Source: CAYZXL01 sp964482435
GTDB lineage: Bacteria > Auribacterota > JABMQX01
NCBI GenBank assembly: GCA_964482435.1
Contig: CAYZXL010000067.1
Location: 1-26,948, forward strand
Direction of reading: 5' to 3'
DNA length: 26,948 nt
The notes under the pieces are model-generated. The model saw nothing but the letters and a program-made list of their open reading frames with translations, was not told the DNA's origin and did not search any database. A program made the translations under genes and the position numbers. Positions within the stretch are counted from its first letter, which is position 1. Every line of letters begins with the position of its first letter. Below, in pieces: positions 1 through 9,008 of the stretch.

Positions 1-1
1 T

Positions 2-78
2 GGCGGCGTAGCTCAGTTGGTTAGAGCAGAGGAATCATAATCCTCGTGTCCGGGGTTCGAATCCCTGCGCCGCTACCA
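2..78 (+). tRNA. tRNA-Met (anticodon CAU), elongator type
   Basis: The sequence folds as a full cloverleaf. The acceptor stem GGCGGCG pairs with CGCCGCT (closing pair G-U), the D arm carries GCTCAGTTGGTTAGAGC, and the anticodon stem GAGGA/TCCTC encloses the loop ATCATAA, which gives anticodon CAT. The T arm has the TTCGAAT loop, and a 3' CCA is encoded. The body resembles elongator tRNA-Met. A lysidine-modified tRNA-Ile2 also has CAT and cannot be fully excluded by eye. Confidence 0.95.
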
Positions 79-428
79 TGCTTACTCTCGACGGGCAAGA
101 GTCCCTTCCGCATAAGACCACGCTTTCTTCCATTCGGAGTCCTGGGTGTGAAGTTCTTGGGCGCCTCGTCGCGGCGACCCGGGAAACGACCGACGAGGGT
201 TTTATTTCCGAAAACCTGTGCGGCCACGACCGCAGCGCCTTCGTTCTGCCATCGTGAGTCTCTGTCCGACTATCCACCGCTCGATCCAGAGATATTTGTG
301 CCCACGGAGGCAGATTGTGCGCGGGGACCGGGGTTGTTGTGCGGAAAGATTCGGATGACCGGGGCTTTGGAGACAGCGCAGCAAGGAACACCCTTCGACA
401 GGGAAGAGCGGAAGCAGTCGCGCAGGCA
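79..428. other. Intergenic stretch with no recognised gene
   Basis: About 350 bases lie between the tRNA and the stop codon of the CotH-type gene. Open frames exist on both strands, but their translations are rich in Arg, Pro and Ser, resemble no family I know, and in part run antisense through the tRNA. I see no convincing terminator hairpin, RNA gene or repeat here. Confidence 0.5.
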
Positions 429-3400
429 TCAGGGGAGCTGAGGGGTGACGAGGCGGTAGAGACGGCTGCGGGCGTCGGTTGCACCGGGGTCGCGGATTTC
501 GACCAGTGCGGTGGTGACTTGTGCGGGGATGTCGGTTAGCCTCGACCACGTTCCGTTGGGAATGGAATCGGAATAGAGGATGGTGTAGGTCTTCCCCGCG
601 ACAGCGTTGAGACGAAGGACTGCCTCGGCAGATGCGTCATTGACTAACTCCATCTTAAGAAAGCTTGCGGGGTCGCGCGGGCGAGTGCCGCAGACGAATT
701 CCTGCAAGTTGGTGAAGGTGTCGCCGTCGGGGTCGCCGAAGGGGCCGTCGTCGCCCGTGCTAATAGATGCGTCAAGCCCATTGGCCAATTCCCAGTCGTT
801 GGGCAATCCGTCGCCGTCGCTGTCGAGAACGCCGCTGGCATCGTCGTAACCGGGTGAGCCGTCTTTGGTGGTGCTGGGTCGCCAACCGGACTTGCTGCTC
901 CAGGAGGCTGCTGGGGCGTTCTGGTCGAGGATGATGAGAGAGGAGCCCAGGCCGTCGGTGACGGGATACCAATCATCCCGATACTGGAAGTCGAGGATGA
1001 CCTGCCCGGAGGCGTCTTCGAGGCGGATTCGTTCGCCGGCGTTGTCGAGGTTCTCGGTGTACTGGCCGGCGACATTGTTCAGGGAACCGTAACGGGCGGT
1101 GAAAGCAGAGACGTTCTTTACGACGAGGACGACCGCGCCGGGGGCGAGGGCGGTCAGTTTGCTGCCGGTGAAGGAGAAGGAGATGCCGCTCGTGAACTGG
1201 ACGGCGGTGAGGTCGAGAATGGAGTCTCCGATGTTCTTAAGCTCGACGAACTCAAAGTCATCGTCGGCGAAGGTCGGATTGACCTTCAGCTCATCGGTCG
1301 TTGGGTCAAGCGGATGGTAGTGAAGCTCGGTTATGACGAGGTTGCCGGCTTTTGCAGGCGGGTAGCAAGAGAAGAAGGCTCTGGTGATGCCGGACCAGGG
1401 ACTTGAGAGGGGCGGGTTACCCGGGCCGGTGAGGCTGACGTGGTACGGGTTGTGGACGCGGGCTTTGACTTCGGTCGTCTGAGTGATGGGAATCGGGCCG
1501 CGGTAGAGAAACGCTCTTTTGGAGACGCCGCCGCTTGAGAGACGCGGGTCGGAGCCGTCGAGGGTGTAGTAGATGGAGCCGGCCGGAGCAGTTATGGCAA
1601 GAGCAAGGCCGGGGAAAATCTGCCCGCCGTCGCTGCTGAACGTTGGCGGAGTGACGAACTGGCTGTCAATGAAGTCAATGCGGTCAGCAAGCCATTGTTT
1701 GAGGTGGTCAACCTCGCCCTGGTAACCGCCGAAGCGGGGTGTCTGGCCCCATCTCTGGAGGTTGCGGACTTGAGCCTCCCGGAGCTCGTTGGCCATGGAG
1801 TCAATGATGGAATGGATGTTCTCGACGCTGAACTGGGCCTTTCTGAACTCGGACCAGCGGTCTATGTACCTCTGAAAGAAAGCCGGGTCGGTGAACATGC
1901 GGTCCCACCAGGGGTAATCGAAGAAGTCCGTTCCGTCGCCGCCGCCCCGCCAGACACGGGGATTGGCATCGCGTCCGTCGGTGGACCCCATCGAGCGGTC
2001 GAAGTCCCAGATTGGGCCCATCTCCAGTTTGCCGCTGCGTTTCTTGAACATGTAGCCGCTGAGGCGAAAGGCGTCCACGTTGCACGGAAGGACGTTGACG
2101 AGGTGGTGGTCAATCCACGAGTCCACGTCAACGTATTTTGCGTAGCCAAGCTGCGGCTTTGCGAAATCGGGGCCGGTCAGGGCCGCGTAGAACTGGTTAA
2201 AGAACGTCTGGACGTAGCGTTCCTGGGCATCGCGTTCGGGTCGCCGGATGTCTATTTCTTTCGGATAGACGTAGCAAAGGTTCTGGCCGGCGGCGTAGAA
2301 GCCGCTATCTCCGGGGTCGAGGCGGTCAATCTTGAACATGTAGCCACCGGAGACGCCGGGTTCGCGGTCATGCTCGGGGAAGAGCTTCTCGACGTCAACC
2401 CGGTCTTCGTCGCGACTGATTTTCTCCATGAAGGCATAGACGCCGAAATAATCGGCGTAAGATAGAGCACCGCCATCGGTGTTGAGGAATATCTCCACGA
2501 ACCGCGAGCGCGTTGCGTAGCGGCCGACCTGGTTGCTGAGTTCGTAGATGAATGGGTTTCGCATGAGGGCGAGGTCGAAGCCATACGGTCCCCAGAGCAC
2601 CCAGTCGGATTCGGCTGGCATGCCGAGCGGAGCGACGTTCTTATCTTCGTCGTATTCGTTCCATGTCTCCATGGTGAAGGAGGCCTTAGGCCAGCCTTGG
2701 GTGCTTGAGCCGCGGACCTTGATTGCGGCGCGAGTTGAGAGTGTGGGAGGCGTTCCCAGGTAGGTCCGTCCGTCAGTCCCCTCGAAAATCATCATGAAGA
2801 CCGGCTTGTAGGGGTCCTGGGGGATGGCCCCGGTGCCGAAATTCTCGAGGATGACGAGAGGAAGGTTGGAAGAGAATTTCTCGAGGTCGGAGTTGAGGGC
2901 GATGTAGGTTTCGCCGACTGCGGGGCTGACGGCAAGACCGGGCTCGAAGACTCTTGCCCGCAACCGGGTGGTTGTCTTAATTGAGAGCAGGGTGCTGTAA
3001 ACGGAAGAGGATTCGGTCGGAATCCTGCCGTCGGTGGTGAAACGAATTTTGGCATCCTTACTGGCGTTATCAGGGAGGGTTATCTCGACGGCAAAGCCTT
3101 TGAAAAATGTGCGACTGGGGACCGAGATGCTCGGCGCGCCGGCAACGCCGGGAAAGGCCGGGCCGTTGGCTGCGAGGGGAGTTGGCTGCTGGAGGTAACC
3201 TATCATTACCGGGCCGGATTGGTCTCCAACGCCGTAAGCGACATCGGGGAGTTGCTCAGTATTTTGCAGGAACAACTCAGAAAGCGCAGTGCCGTCGGGC
3301 GTAACAAGGGCAAGATACTCAATGTGGTTGCTCAGACGGAAATTTGTGTGGAGCGGTGCTCCGAGGGCCCTGCGGTCTTTCTCTGAGGCAAAGACGAGAA

Positions 3401-3653
3401 GGTAGCCGTTAGCCGCCAAGGTGACGGCGGGGAAACGCCATTTATCGAGGGCTTCGGGGTCGTTGGTGAGAGACCACCCGTCGAGGTTGACGGCGGTGGA
3501 GGTCAAGTTATGAATCTCAATCCAGTCGGAACGGTCGCCGTCATCGTCAACCATCGTTTGGGTGTTATCCGCCATGAACTCGCTGATCTCCACGATTGCG
3601 TGCGCGACAGGGCAGAAAGATGCCACTGCAAATAGAAGAACGATAGACACCAT
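429..3653 (-). CDS. Secreted CotH-kinase family protein with lamin-tail and chitobiase-like domains
   Basis: This is a large exported multidomain protein of 1,074 residues from the proposed ATG. Residues 1-19 form a hydrophobic signal peptide ending in AHA. A first lamin-tail domain (about 20-120) is followed by a chitobiase/hexosaminidase C-terminal-like domain (170-252). The CotH domain (about 262-580) has KVRGSST, YFGVYAFMEKI, GGYMFKID and the kinase-like GPIWDFDRSMG. A second chitobiase-like domain (665-760), a second lamin-tail domain (770-910), a calcium-binding DSDGDGLP/DPDGDTFTNLQEF segment (about 944-985) and a small C-terminal beta domain follow. Known CotH proteins are atypical kinases that phosphorylate extracellular or spore-coat proteins; the substrate here is unknown. 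The frame stays open upstream to a GTG at 3986, but those 111 residues look non-coding. The ATG at 3653 lacks a good ribosome binding site and gives no basic n-region, so the start is uncertain. Confidence 0.88.
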   Translation of the reverse strand: MVSIVLLFAVASFCPVAHAIVEISEFMADNTQTMVDDDGDRSDWIEIHNLTSTAVNLDGWSLTNDPEALDKWRFPAVTLAANGYLLVFASEKDRRALGAPLHTNFRLSNHIEYLALVTPDGTALSELFLQNTEQLPDVAYGVGDQSGPVMIGYLQQPTPLAANGPAFPGVAGAPSISVPSRTFFKGFAVEITLPDNASKDAKIRFTTDGRIPTESSSVYSTLLSIKTTTRLRARVFEPGLAVSPAVGETYIALNSDLEKFSSNLPLVILENFGTGAIPQDPYKPVFMMIFEGTDGRTYLGTPPTLSTRAAIKVRGSSTQGWPKASFTMETWNEYDEDKNVAPLGMPAESDWVLWGPYGFDLALMRNPFIYELSNQVGRYATRSRFVEIFLNTDGGALSYADYFGVYAFMEKISRDEDRVDVEKLFPEHDREPGVSGGYMFKIDRLDPGDSGFYAAGQNLCYVYPKEIDIRRPERDAQERYVQTFFNQFYAALTGPDFAKPQLGYAKYVDVDSWIDHHLVNVLPCNVDAFRLSGYMFKKRSGKLEMGPIWDFDRSMGSTDGRDANPRVWRGGGDGTDFFDYPWWDRMFTDPAFFQRYIDRWSEFRKAQFSVENIHSIIDSMANELREAQVRNLQRWGQTPRFGGYQGEVDHLKQWLADRIDFIDSQFVTPPTFSSDGGQIFPGLALAITAPAGSIYYTLDGSDPRLSSGGVSKRAFLYRGPIPITQTTEVKARVHNPYHVSLTGPGNPPLSSPWSGITRAFFSCYPPAKAGNLVITELHYHPLDPTTDELKVNPTFADDDFEFVELKNIGDSILDLTAVQFTSGISFSFTGSKLTALAPGAVVLVVKNVSAFTARYGSLNNVAGQYTENLDNAGERIRLEDASGQVILDFQYRDDWYPVTDGLGSSLIILDQNAPAASWSSKSGWRPSTTKDGSPGYDDASGVLDSDGDGLPNDWELANGLDASISTGDDGPFGDPDGDTFTNLQEFVCGTRPRDPASFLKMELVNDASAEAVLRLNAVAGKTYTILYSDSIPNGTWSRLTDIPAQVTTALVEIRDPGATDARSRLYRLVTPQLP

Positions 3654-4038
3654 AGCGAGCGCGAGCCGCGCCGGGGTGGATGCGAGGAGCTTGTCCCTGG
3701 GGGAGAAGTGGAGGGGTGTGATAAGGGGAACGGGCGATTTTGCTCCTGGGGTTCGAGTTGTCGGGAGTTCCGGACCGCCGGCGGAAGATTGTTCAGGCGG
3801 AGGGTCATGGCGCGTGTGGCGAACGCGACGATAGTCCAGTCCAGAGCGGTTACTAAAGGTACGAGTCGGTCGGATTTTAGTTGAAGAACTGCTCACGGCC
3901 GTCGAGCTTTTCCCTCTTTGCTTTCTGGCGACTTCCCGTGGGGAGACCGTTCCTTCGCCACTGAAGGAACACTGAAAGGATAGCACTTAATCCGGATTTC
4001 ATCAAGGCAAACACGCCGCGGCGAATTTCATTCGGTTG

Positions 4039-4067
4039 TTGACGGGGCGGAACCGCCTTTCTAATAT
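4039..4067 (+). promoter_or_regulatory. Predicted sigma70-type promoter of the PIG-L deacetylase gene
   Basis: TTGACG (4039-4044) and TAATAT (4062-4067) are separated by exactly 17 bases and lie about 65 bases before the ATG at 4133, in the divergent region between two genes. Both hexamers match the consensus at five or four of six positions. This is a sequence-only prediction. Confidence 0.55.
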
Positions 4068-4132
4068 CAAGCGAGCAGGCAGGAAATTTGTGGCGCGAGT
4101 GTCAGGCAGAACCGTAATGAAGGAGGTGTCCT

Positions 4133-5068
4133 ATGATTGAGACGCGGAAGTTTTACCAGTTTTGGCCCGGAAGGGCGTTTATGGTGGTTCTGGTTTCGTT
4201 GGCGGTCATGATTGGGGTGGTGGCGAAGGCGGTCGGAACGGAGGAGCGACCCTTGCGGATTATCGCGTTTGGCGCGCATCCGGATGATTGCGAGTTTCGT
4301 GCGGGGGGAACCGCGGCAAAATGGGCGAAGCTGGGGCACAAGGTGAAGTTTGTTTCTGTGACGAACGGCGACATTGGGCATTCGATCATCGCGGGTGGGC
4401 CACTCGCACGGCGGCGAACGGCGGAGGTTCAGGAGGCGGCGAAGATTTTGGGGATCGAGACGGAGGTTCTCGACATCCACGACGGGGAACTGATGCCGAC
4501 GCTGGAGAATCGCAAGACGATTATCCGGCTGGTCCGCGAGTGGCAGGCTGACATAGTCATTACAAACCGGCCGAACGATTACCATCCGGACCATCGTTAC
4601 ACTTCTATCCTCGTCCAGGACGCGGCATACATGGTGACTGTTCCGTTCATTTGCCCGGATGTGCCGCCCCTGAAGGACAACCCTGTTTTCCTGTACTGGC
4701 CGGACCGGTTCAAAAAGCCGAATCCGTTCGAGCCGAACGTAGTGGTTGGGATTGACGACGTGCTTGAGCAGAAGTACAAGGCTCTCCACTGCCTGGTCTC
4801 GCAGATTTACGAGTACGGCGCTGGAGGAGACGGCAACCCTGACCATTTCGTGAAAGGGACGGACGAGGAACGGCTGGCGTGGCTGAAGCAGAGGCGGGGG
4901 TACGGTGTTCCGGGGGAATGGCGGGGGCTTCTTGGGGAGTTCTACGGAGAGGAGCAGGCAAAGGCAATCAAGTACGCGGAGGCATTTGAAGTCTGCGAGT
5001 ACGGCCGCCAGCCTTCGAGAGAAGAACTGAAGAAGCTATTTCCGTTCTTTCCCGGCAGCTCGAAGTGA
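4133..5068 (+). CDS. PIG-L/LmbE-family N-acetylglucosaminyl-type deacetylase, exported or membrane-anchored
   Basis: The 311-residue protein has a hydrophobic N-terminal segment (about 16-34), either a signal peptide or an anchor. The PIG-L deacetylase domain follows at once: AHPDDCE at 48-54 supplies the zinc-binding His and Asp and the catalytic Asp, and HPDHR at 151-155 is the second metal/active-site motif. Family members hydrolyse N-acetyl groups from GlcNAc-containing lipids, thiols or antibiotics. The substrate cannot be read from the sequence. The start is well supported, with AGGAGGTG at 4121-4128 four bases before ATG. The gene is monocistronic and diverges from the CotH gene; a repeat-rich region follows its stop. 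The nearby sugar kinase and beta-mannosidase genes hint at amino-sugar or glycan metabolism, but that is inference. Confidence 0.9.
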   Translation: MIETRKFYQFWPGRAFMVVLVSLAVMIGVVAKAVGTEERPLRIIAFGAHPDDCEFRAGGTAAKWAKLGHKVKFVSVTNGDIGHSIIAGGPLARRRTAEVQEAAKILGIETEVLDIHDGELMPTLENRKTIIRLVREWQADIVITNRPNDYHPDHRYTSILVQDAAYMVTVPFICPDVPPLKDNPVFLYWPDRFKKPNPFEPNVVVGIDDVLEQKYKALHCLVSQIYEYGAGGDGNPDHFVKGTDEERLAWLKQRRGYGVPGEWRGLLGEFYGEEQAKAIKYAEAFEVCEYGRQPSREELKKLFPFFPGSSK

Positions 5069-5119
5069 CGGACGCTCTTGGGTTGTTCGCCAGCGGCTCG
5101 GATGGCCGCCCAGCTTGAG

Positions 5120-5335
5120 ACCCCGCCGAAGACGGGGCTGCGCCTTCGCGTCTTTGCGAGAGGCTGAGGGACGCGAGCGCGTCCTCTGGCGCGCCTTTTC
5201 CTCTCGCCAAGCCGCAAAGGACGCCGAGATGGAGCCGAGGTCCCGCCAAACGCCGTCCTGGAGTGAGCGGGACTCATGAAACCCCGCCTTCGGCGGGGGA
5301 TTTGCAGAATCCTGTGCATCCTGTTCGTCCTGTCC
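5120..5335. repeat. Intergenic inverted-repeat element, copy A of a dispersed family
   Basis: The region between two convergent genes holds several structures. CCCCGCC/GACGGGG forms a hairpin at 5120-5137. CTTTGCGAGAGG (5152-5163) is complementary to CCTCTCGCCAAG (5200-5211) with one mismatch. CCCCGCC/GGCGGGG forms a second hairpin at about 5282-5298. The phrases GACTCATGAAACC (5271-5283) and a CCTGTTCGTCCTGTCC-type tail (5319-5334) recur, exactly or nearly, in copy B at 26017-26225. Either GC hairpin could act as a weak terminator for the converging genes, although neither has a T tract. Confidence 0.6.
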
Positions 5336-5372
5336 GAAAAACGTAAGTAGTTGAATGTGTGAATTCCAGCGC

Positions 5373-6422
5373 TCAGTGCGACCGAGGGTGGGGGGTGATT
5401 CGGACGGTTCCGGGGCTGCCGATTTCGCCGTCCACCTCGACTTTCACGGGAAGGAACATCTGGACTATGGCAACGTTGGTGCGGAGGTGTTGCGAGACCT
5501 CCTCGCAGGTGAAAGCCGACTCGCCCGAGGCCAAGGATAGGGGTAGAATAAGCTGGTCGGCGATGAATCGGTCAAGCGCTGCGCCGGAATCAATGTAATT
5601 GCATATAGCCTCTGCGGAGGAAGACGCGACTTTCTCTGCGGAAATGCGCTTTTCTCCGAGGGCGGTGCAGCTTCCGGAGGCGTTGTCGAAGGCCGCGTGG
5701 AGATGTGTGCCGGTGCCGGGGCTGGGGGCGGGATATTCGCGGATTTCGATTTCGGGGGAAAGCCCGTGAGCAGCAAGGAGTTTCTCGGCTTGCGCGACTT
5801 GCCGCTCCGCGATGTTAGTTTTCAGGTTCGAGAAGAAGACCCGGCCGGTTATGGCGCGCAGTTCCCCGCGGTTCAGGAGAATCAGGGGAGATATCTGTCC
5901 AGCCGGTTCAATGCGGGCTTTGATGACGCCGCCTCCGTGGGGGTAATACCCGGCTTTCTCGAGGCGGATTGAAATCTCAAAGCCAATCTTGCGGAGATAG
6001 AGCAACCACTGGTCTTCGAGGAATTCGTAGGAGGGGCTCCAGTTGACGTGCGTTCCACCGCGGATGGTGACGCGAGAGGGGGACTGCGCAAGAGAGAGGG
6101 GGAGAAAGAGAGTGTGAAAGACGAGAGAGACGGAACCGGCGGTGGTCACGTCGAAGGAATAGTCCCCGGGTTGGATTTGACCTGGCTCAAACTCGAGGGT
6201 TTGTGAACCGAGAGTGGCGCCGGCAACTGTGGCGGAGGATATTTCTCTTGCGGCTTTGATGCAGGTGAGGTGCTGGTTGGCAAGGCCGGGGTTCGGTCGC
6301 CCGGCTCGGATGTTGAAGATGCGAATCAGCTGGCCGGTGGTCATGGAGAGACTTAACGCCGTGCGAAGAATCTGGCCTCCGCCTTCCCCGAAGGAGCCAT
6401 CTATCTCAATGCCCCCGGTCAT
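5373..6422 (-). CDS. rtcA: RNA 3'-terminal phosphate cyclase RtcA
   Basis: RtcA converts RNA 3'-phosphate ends to 2',3'-cyclic phosphates using ATP through a covalent His-AMP intermediate, and acts in the cytoplasm in RNA repair or end modification. The 349-residue length fits the family (about 340). Visible signatures are DGSFGEGGGQILRTAL (8-23), RAGRPNPGL (39-47), GGTHVNWSPSYEFLE (122-136), GYYPHGGG (158-165), and near the C-terminus SQHLRTN (310-316), where His312 matches the adenylylated catalytic histidine. The ATG overlaps the TGA of the upstream GH2 gene (ATGA), so translation is probably coupled. Neither RtcB ligase nor the RtcR regulator lies nearby, which is unlike the enterobacterial rtc operon. 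Confidence 0.95.
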   Translation of the reverse strand: MTGGIEIDGSFGEGGGQILRTALSLSMTTGQLIRIFNIRAGRPNPGLANQHLTCIKAAREISSATVAGATLGSQTLEFEPGQIQPGDYSFDVTTAGSVSLVFHTLFLPLSLAQSPSRVTIRGGTHVNWSPSYEFLEDQWLLYLRKIGFEISIRLEKAGYYPHGGGVIKARIEPAGQISPLILLNRGELRAITGRVFFSNLKTNIAERQVAQAEKLLAAHGLSPEIEIREYPAPSPGTGTHLHAAFDNASGSCTALGEKRISAEKVASSSAEAICNYIDSGAALDRFIADQLILPLSLASGESAFTCEEVSQHLRTNVAIVQMFLPVKVEVDGEIGSPGTVRITPHPRSH

Positions 6423-8935
6423 GAGAATATCCCGTTGCTGACCTTTAGCCCGGAAACGAAATCGTCGAGTTCGATTTCGCGCGCGGTGGTTACGAGGATT
6501 GACTTCTTCACCGCGGGGATCAGGTCAAAGAAATTGTCGCTGTAGTCAAGGGCGGCCTTTGACTCCAGGGCGACAGCTTTAGCAAAGGTCTTGGACCGCA
6601 GTTCCACTTCAAAGGCTTGCTTGCCCACCTTTCTGGCTTCCCAGGTCACGCGGGGACGGGGGAACTTGATTTCGGCGAAGCGATAGAAGAGAAGGGTTGA
6701 TTCCGCGATGGTGCGTGCGCGTTCGGCGAGTCGAGCGTAAATGAAATGGCGCGTTGGGTCAAGGAAGCCAATCTCCTGGAGGGTTTTGGTGGAGACGAGA
6801 GCGGATGAGTTGGGCGGAGCGCCTGCCGGTACGTCTTTGGAATGGAGAGAAGTGCCGTCGAAGTCGAAAAGGGTCAGACGGACGGTTCCCGAGACGGGAT
6901 TGAGGGTGTCGTTGAGTAGCCATATCTGGAGGTCTCGCTCCTCCTGAGCAAGGCTGAGCGCAAGAGGGGCGAAGGCTCGCCGAACGATATAGTATGCGGC
7001 TTTTGGGTTGAGGAGGTGGTCAATGAGGCTCCAGCTAATGGCTGGCCAGCAGTCATTGATTTGCCATATGAGCGTGCCAGAGGTTTTGAATTTCCGACGA
7101 CGCCAGTGTTCGACAGCTTCCCGGAGAAGCTCGCCCTGGCAGACCTGAGCGAATGCCACGGTTTCTTCTATGCCCCGCCCGTGGCGGGGTTCGGGGAAGT
7201 ACTTGGAGACCATGCGAAGGAGGTCGTCCATGGCGCGTTCGCCTCGCTTGTTGTGGTGGCGCATGACCGCGCTGAGGAAATCGTCCTCGTCGCCTGCGAA
7301 ATCGCGGATGGTTTTCATTGCGGGGGGCGCCTGAAAGCCGAATTCGCTGATGAATCGGCCGTTGTCCCAGCGTGGTCCGGGCTTGTCCTCGAGCTTAGCA
7401 TGGCACATGTCCCAGCTATGGCGGTCTCCGAGGTTTTCGGAATTGGGATTCTCGCCGCCGAAGGGGCTGCTGGGCCAATAGGGGCGCGTGGGGTCCAACC
7501 GGGAGCAGACTTCAGGGAGGATTTGGTGGTAGATAGTCCTTCCGAGGAAGGCGTCGTGGTGCATACCCCACATTTTCTCATGGAATCCCCAGTCGTTTTC
7601 GTTATTGCCGCACCACAGGAGGATACACGGGTGGCTTCGCAAGCGTTTGACGACCTCTTCTGCTTCAGTGTTCACTTTCTGGTGGAACCATTCTTGCTCA
7701 GGGTATTCGGCACAGGAGAACATGAAGTCCTGCCAGACGGCGATTCCCTTTCGGTCACAAAGCGAATAGAACTCGTCGGACTCATAGACGCCGCCGCCCC
7801 AGACGCGGAGCATGTTCATGTTCGCAGCAACTGCCATATCAAGGAGGCGAGAGTATTTTTCGGGCGTCATTCGCGGAAGGAAGTTATCGGCAGGAATCCA
7901 GTTGGCGCCTTTGAAGAAGATGGGGAGGTCGTTGACCTTGAAGAGGAACGATTTTCCTTTGAGGTCGGGTTCCTGGACGAGCTCCAGTTTGCGCACGCCC
8001 GTAGTCTTTGAAGCCTCGTCGAGGAGCTTACCTGCCCGGTAGATGCCAAGCTTGATGGTGTAGAGAGGCTGCTCGCCATATCCTGCGGGCCACCAGAGTT
8101 TCGCGGAGGGGACGCGGCACTCGACGCTGAGGACGTTGAGGCCGGCAACAACGTCTTTGTTGGCGGAGCAGGAGTGTTCCTCCCCGTCGCAACCGATGTT
8201 GCCGGAGAGCTGAACTTCCGAGTTGATGAGGCTTTCCAGCTCGACGGAGATGTGAAAGGTTGCACTGCCGTCCTCGGAAAGAGAGGTGGCGACGTCAAAG
8301 TCCCGGATGAGAAGCTCCCGGTAAGAAATCAGCGACACAGGTTTCCAGATGCCGCTCGTGGGAAGACGAGGTCCCCAGTCCCAGCCGAAAGAGTACTGTG
8401 CTTTTCGCCCGTAAACGCGCGGGGTGTAGTAGGCGGCGGCAAGTTTGCCGTTAGTTTGCTCCAATCGTTCGAGAGCGACCGAGGGGGACGAAAGCTTGAC
8501 TGCCAGGACGTTCTTTCCGGGCAGGAGGAGTTTCTTAGCCGGAAACTCCCAGGGGATGAACATGTTGTCGGTGGTGCCGAGCCTGGTTCCGTTGAGCCAG
8601 ATAGTGGCGAAGGTGTCAAGCCCGTCAAAGCGGAGGAGGAACTGGTTAGTTCGGAGGAGTGCTTCGCTGACCTCGAATTCCTTGCGATACCACCAGTCAT
8701 TCTTCTCAACCCAAGCAACTTCCTTTTCGTTCATGCCGAGGAAAGGGTCGCGGAGGAGGTCGTTGCGCATGAGGTCGAGGTGGACGACTCCGGGGACGAT
8801 TCCTTCCTGCCACGCTGAGGCGCGGTAGTCCGGCGCAGCGAGCTCATGGTCGCGGCTTTCATCTATTGACGATTCGAACCCTTTGAACAGCCATGTGCCG
8901 TTCAAGGAGATGCGTTGAGTCAAACACATTGCCAT
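6419..8935 (-). CDS. Glycoside hydrolase family 2 beta-mannosidase
   Basis: Beta-mannosidases remove terminal beta-mannosyl residues from mannan, galactomannan or glycoprotein-derived oligosaccharides. From the ATG at 8935 the protein has 838 residues. The GH2 sugar-binding domain begins with ISLNGTW, GWDWGPRL lies near 184-191, and the TIM-barrel catalytic domain starts near FFKGANWIPAD. The predicted acid/base is Glu446 in WCGNNEND, and the predicted nucleophile is Glu531 in FISEFGFQ. There is no signal peptide, so it is probably cytoplasmic, acting on imported oligosaccharides. The frame extends to GTG 8998, but ATG 8935 is preceded by a GGAGA-type site and starts just before the conserved domain. 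It lies between the sugar-kinase gene and rtcA, with an ATGA overlap to the latter. A related GH2 exo-acting specificity is the main alternative. Confidence 0.92.
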   Translation of the reverse strand: MAMCLTQRISLNGTWLFKGFESSIDESRDHELAAPDYRASAWQEGIVPGVVHLDLMRNDLLRDPFLGMNEKEVAWVEKNDWWYRKEFEVSEALLRTNQFLLRFDGLDTFATIWLNGTRLGTTDNMFIPWEFPAKKLLLPGKNVLAVKLSSPSVALERLEQTNGKLAAAYYTPRVYGRKAQYSFGWDWGPRLPTSGIWKPVSLISYRELLIRDFDVATSLSEDGSATFHISVELESLINSEVQLSGNIGCDGEEHSCSANKDVVAGLNVLSVECRVPSAKLWWPAGYGEQPLYTIKLGIYRAGKLLDEASKTTGVRKLELVQEPDLKGKSFLFKVNDLPIFFKGANWIPADNFLPRMTPEKYSRLLDMAVAANMNMLRVWGGGVYESDEFYSLCDRKGIAVWQDFMFSCAEYPEQEWFHQKVNTEAEEVVKRLRSHPCILLWCGNNENDWGFHEKMWGMHHDAFLGRTIYHQILPEVCSRLDPTRPYWPSSPFGGENPNSENLGDRHSWDMCHAKLEDKPGPRWDNGRFISEFGFQAPPAMKTIRDFAGDEDDFLSAVMRHHNKRGERAMDDLLRMVSKYFPEPRHGRGIEETVAFAQVCQGELLREAVEHWRRRKFKTSGTLIWQINDCWPAISWSLIDHLLNPKAAYYIVRRAFAPLALSLAQEERDLQIWLLNDTLNPVSGTVRLTLFDFDGTSLHSKDVPAGAPPNSSALVSTKTLQEIGFLDPTRHFIYARLAERARTIAESTLLFYRFAEIKFPRPRVTWEARKVGKQAFEVELRSKTFAKAVALESKAALDYSDNFFDLIPAVKKSILVTTAREIELDDFVSGLKVSNGIFS

Positions 8936-9008
8936 CTTCTCCGTCAGAGGAAACAGGGCACGCGATGGAAAAACCCCTTGAGTCGAGGTGACCATCACCG
9001 ACTCAGCC

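Noticed and set aside
1695..2465. Long plus-strand open frame of 256 codons
   Set aside because: It is antisense to the CotH gene, whose minus-strand frame shows coherent domains. The plus-strand product has no family resemblance.
3654..3986. N-terminal extension of the CotH protein to a GTG start
   Set aside because: The 111 residues have non-coding-like composition, precede a signal peptide and have no ribosome binding site at the GTG.
7016..8011. Plus-strand open frame of 331 codons
   Set aside because: It is a shadow of the GH2 beta-mannosidase, which has clear catalytic motifs on the minus strand.
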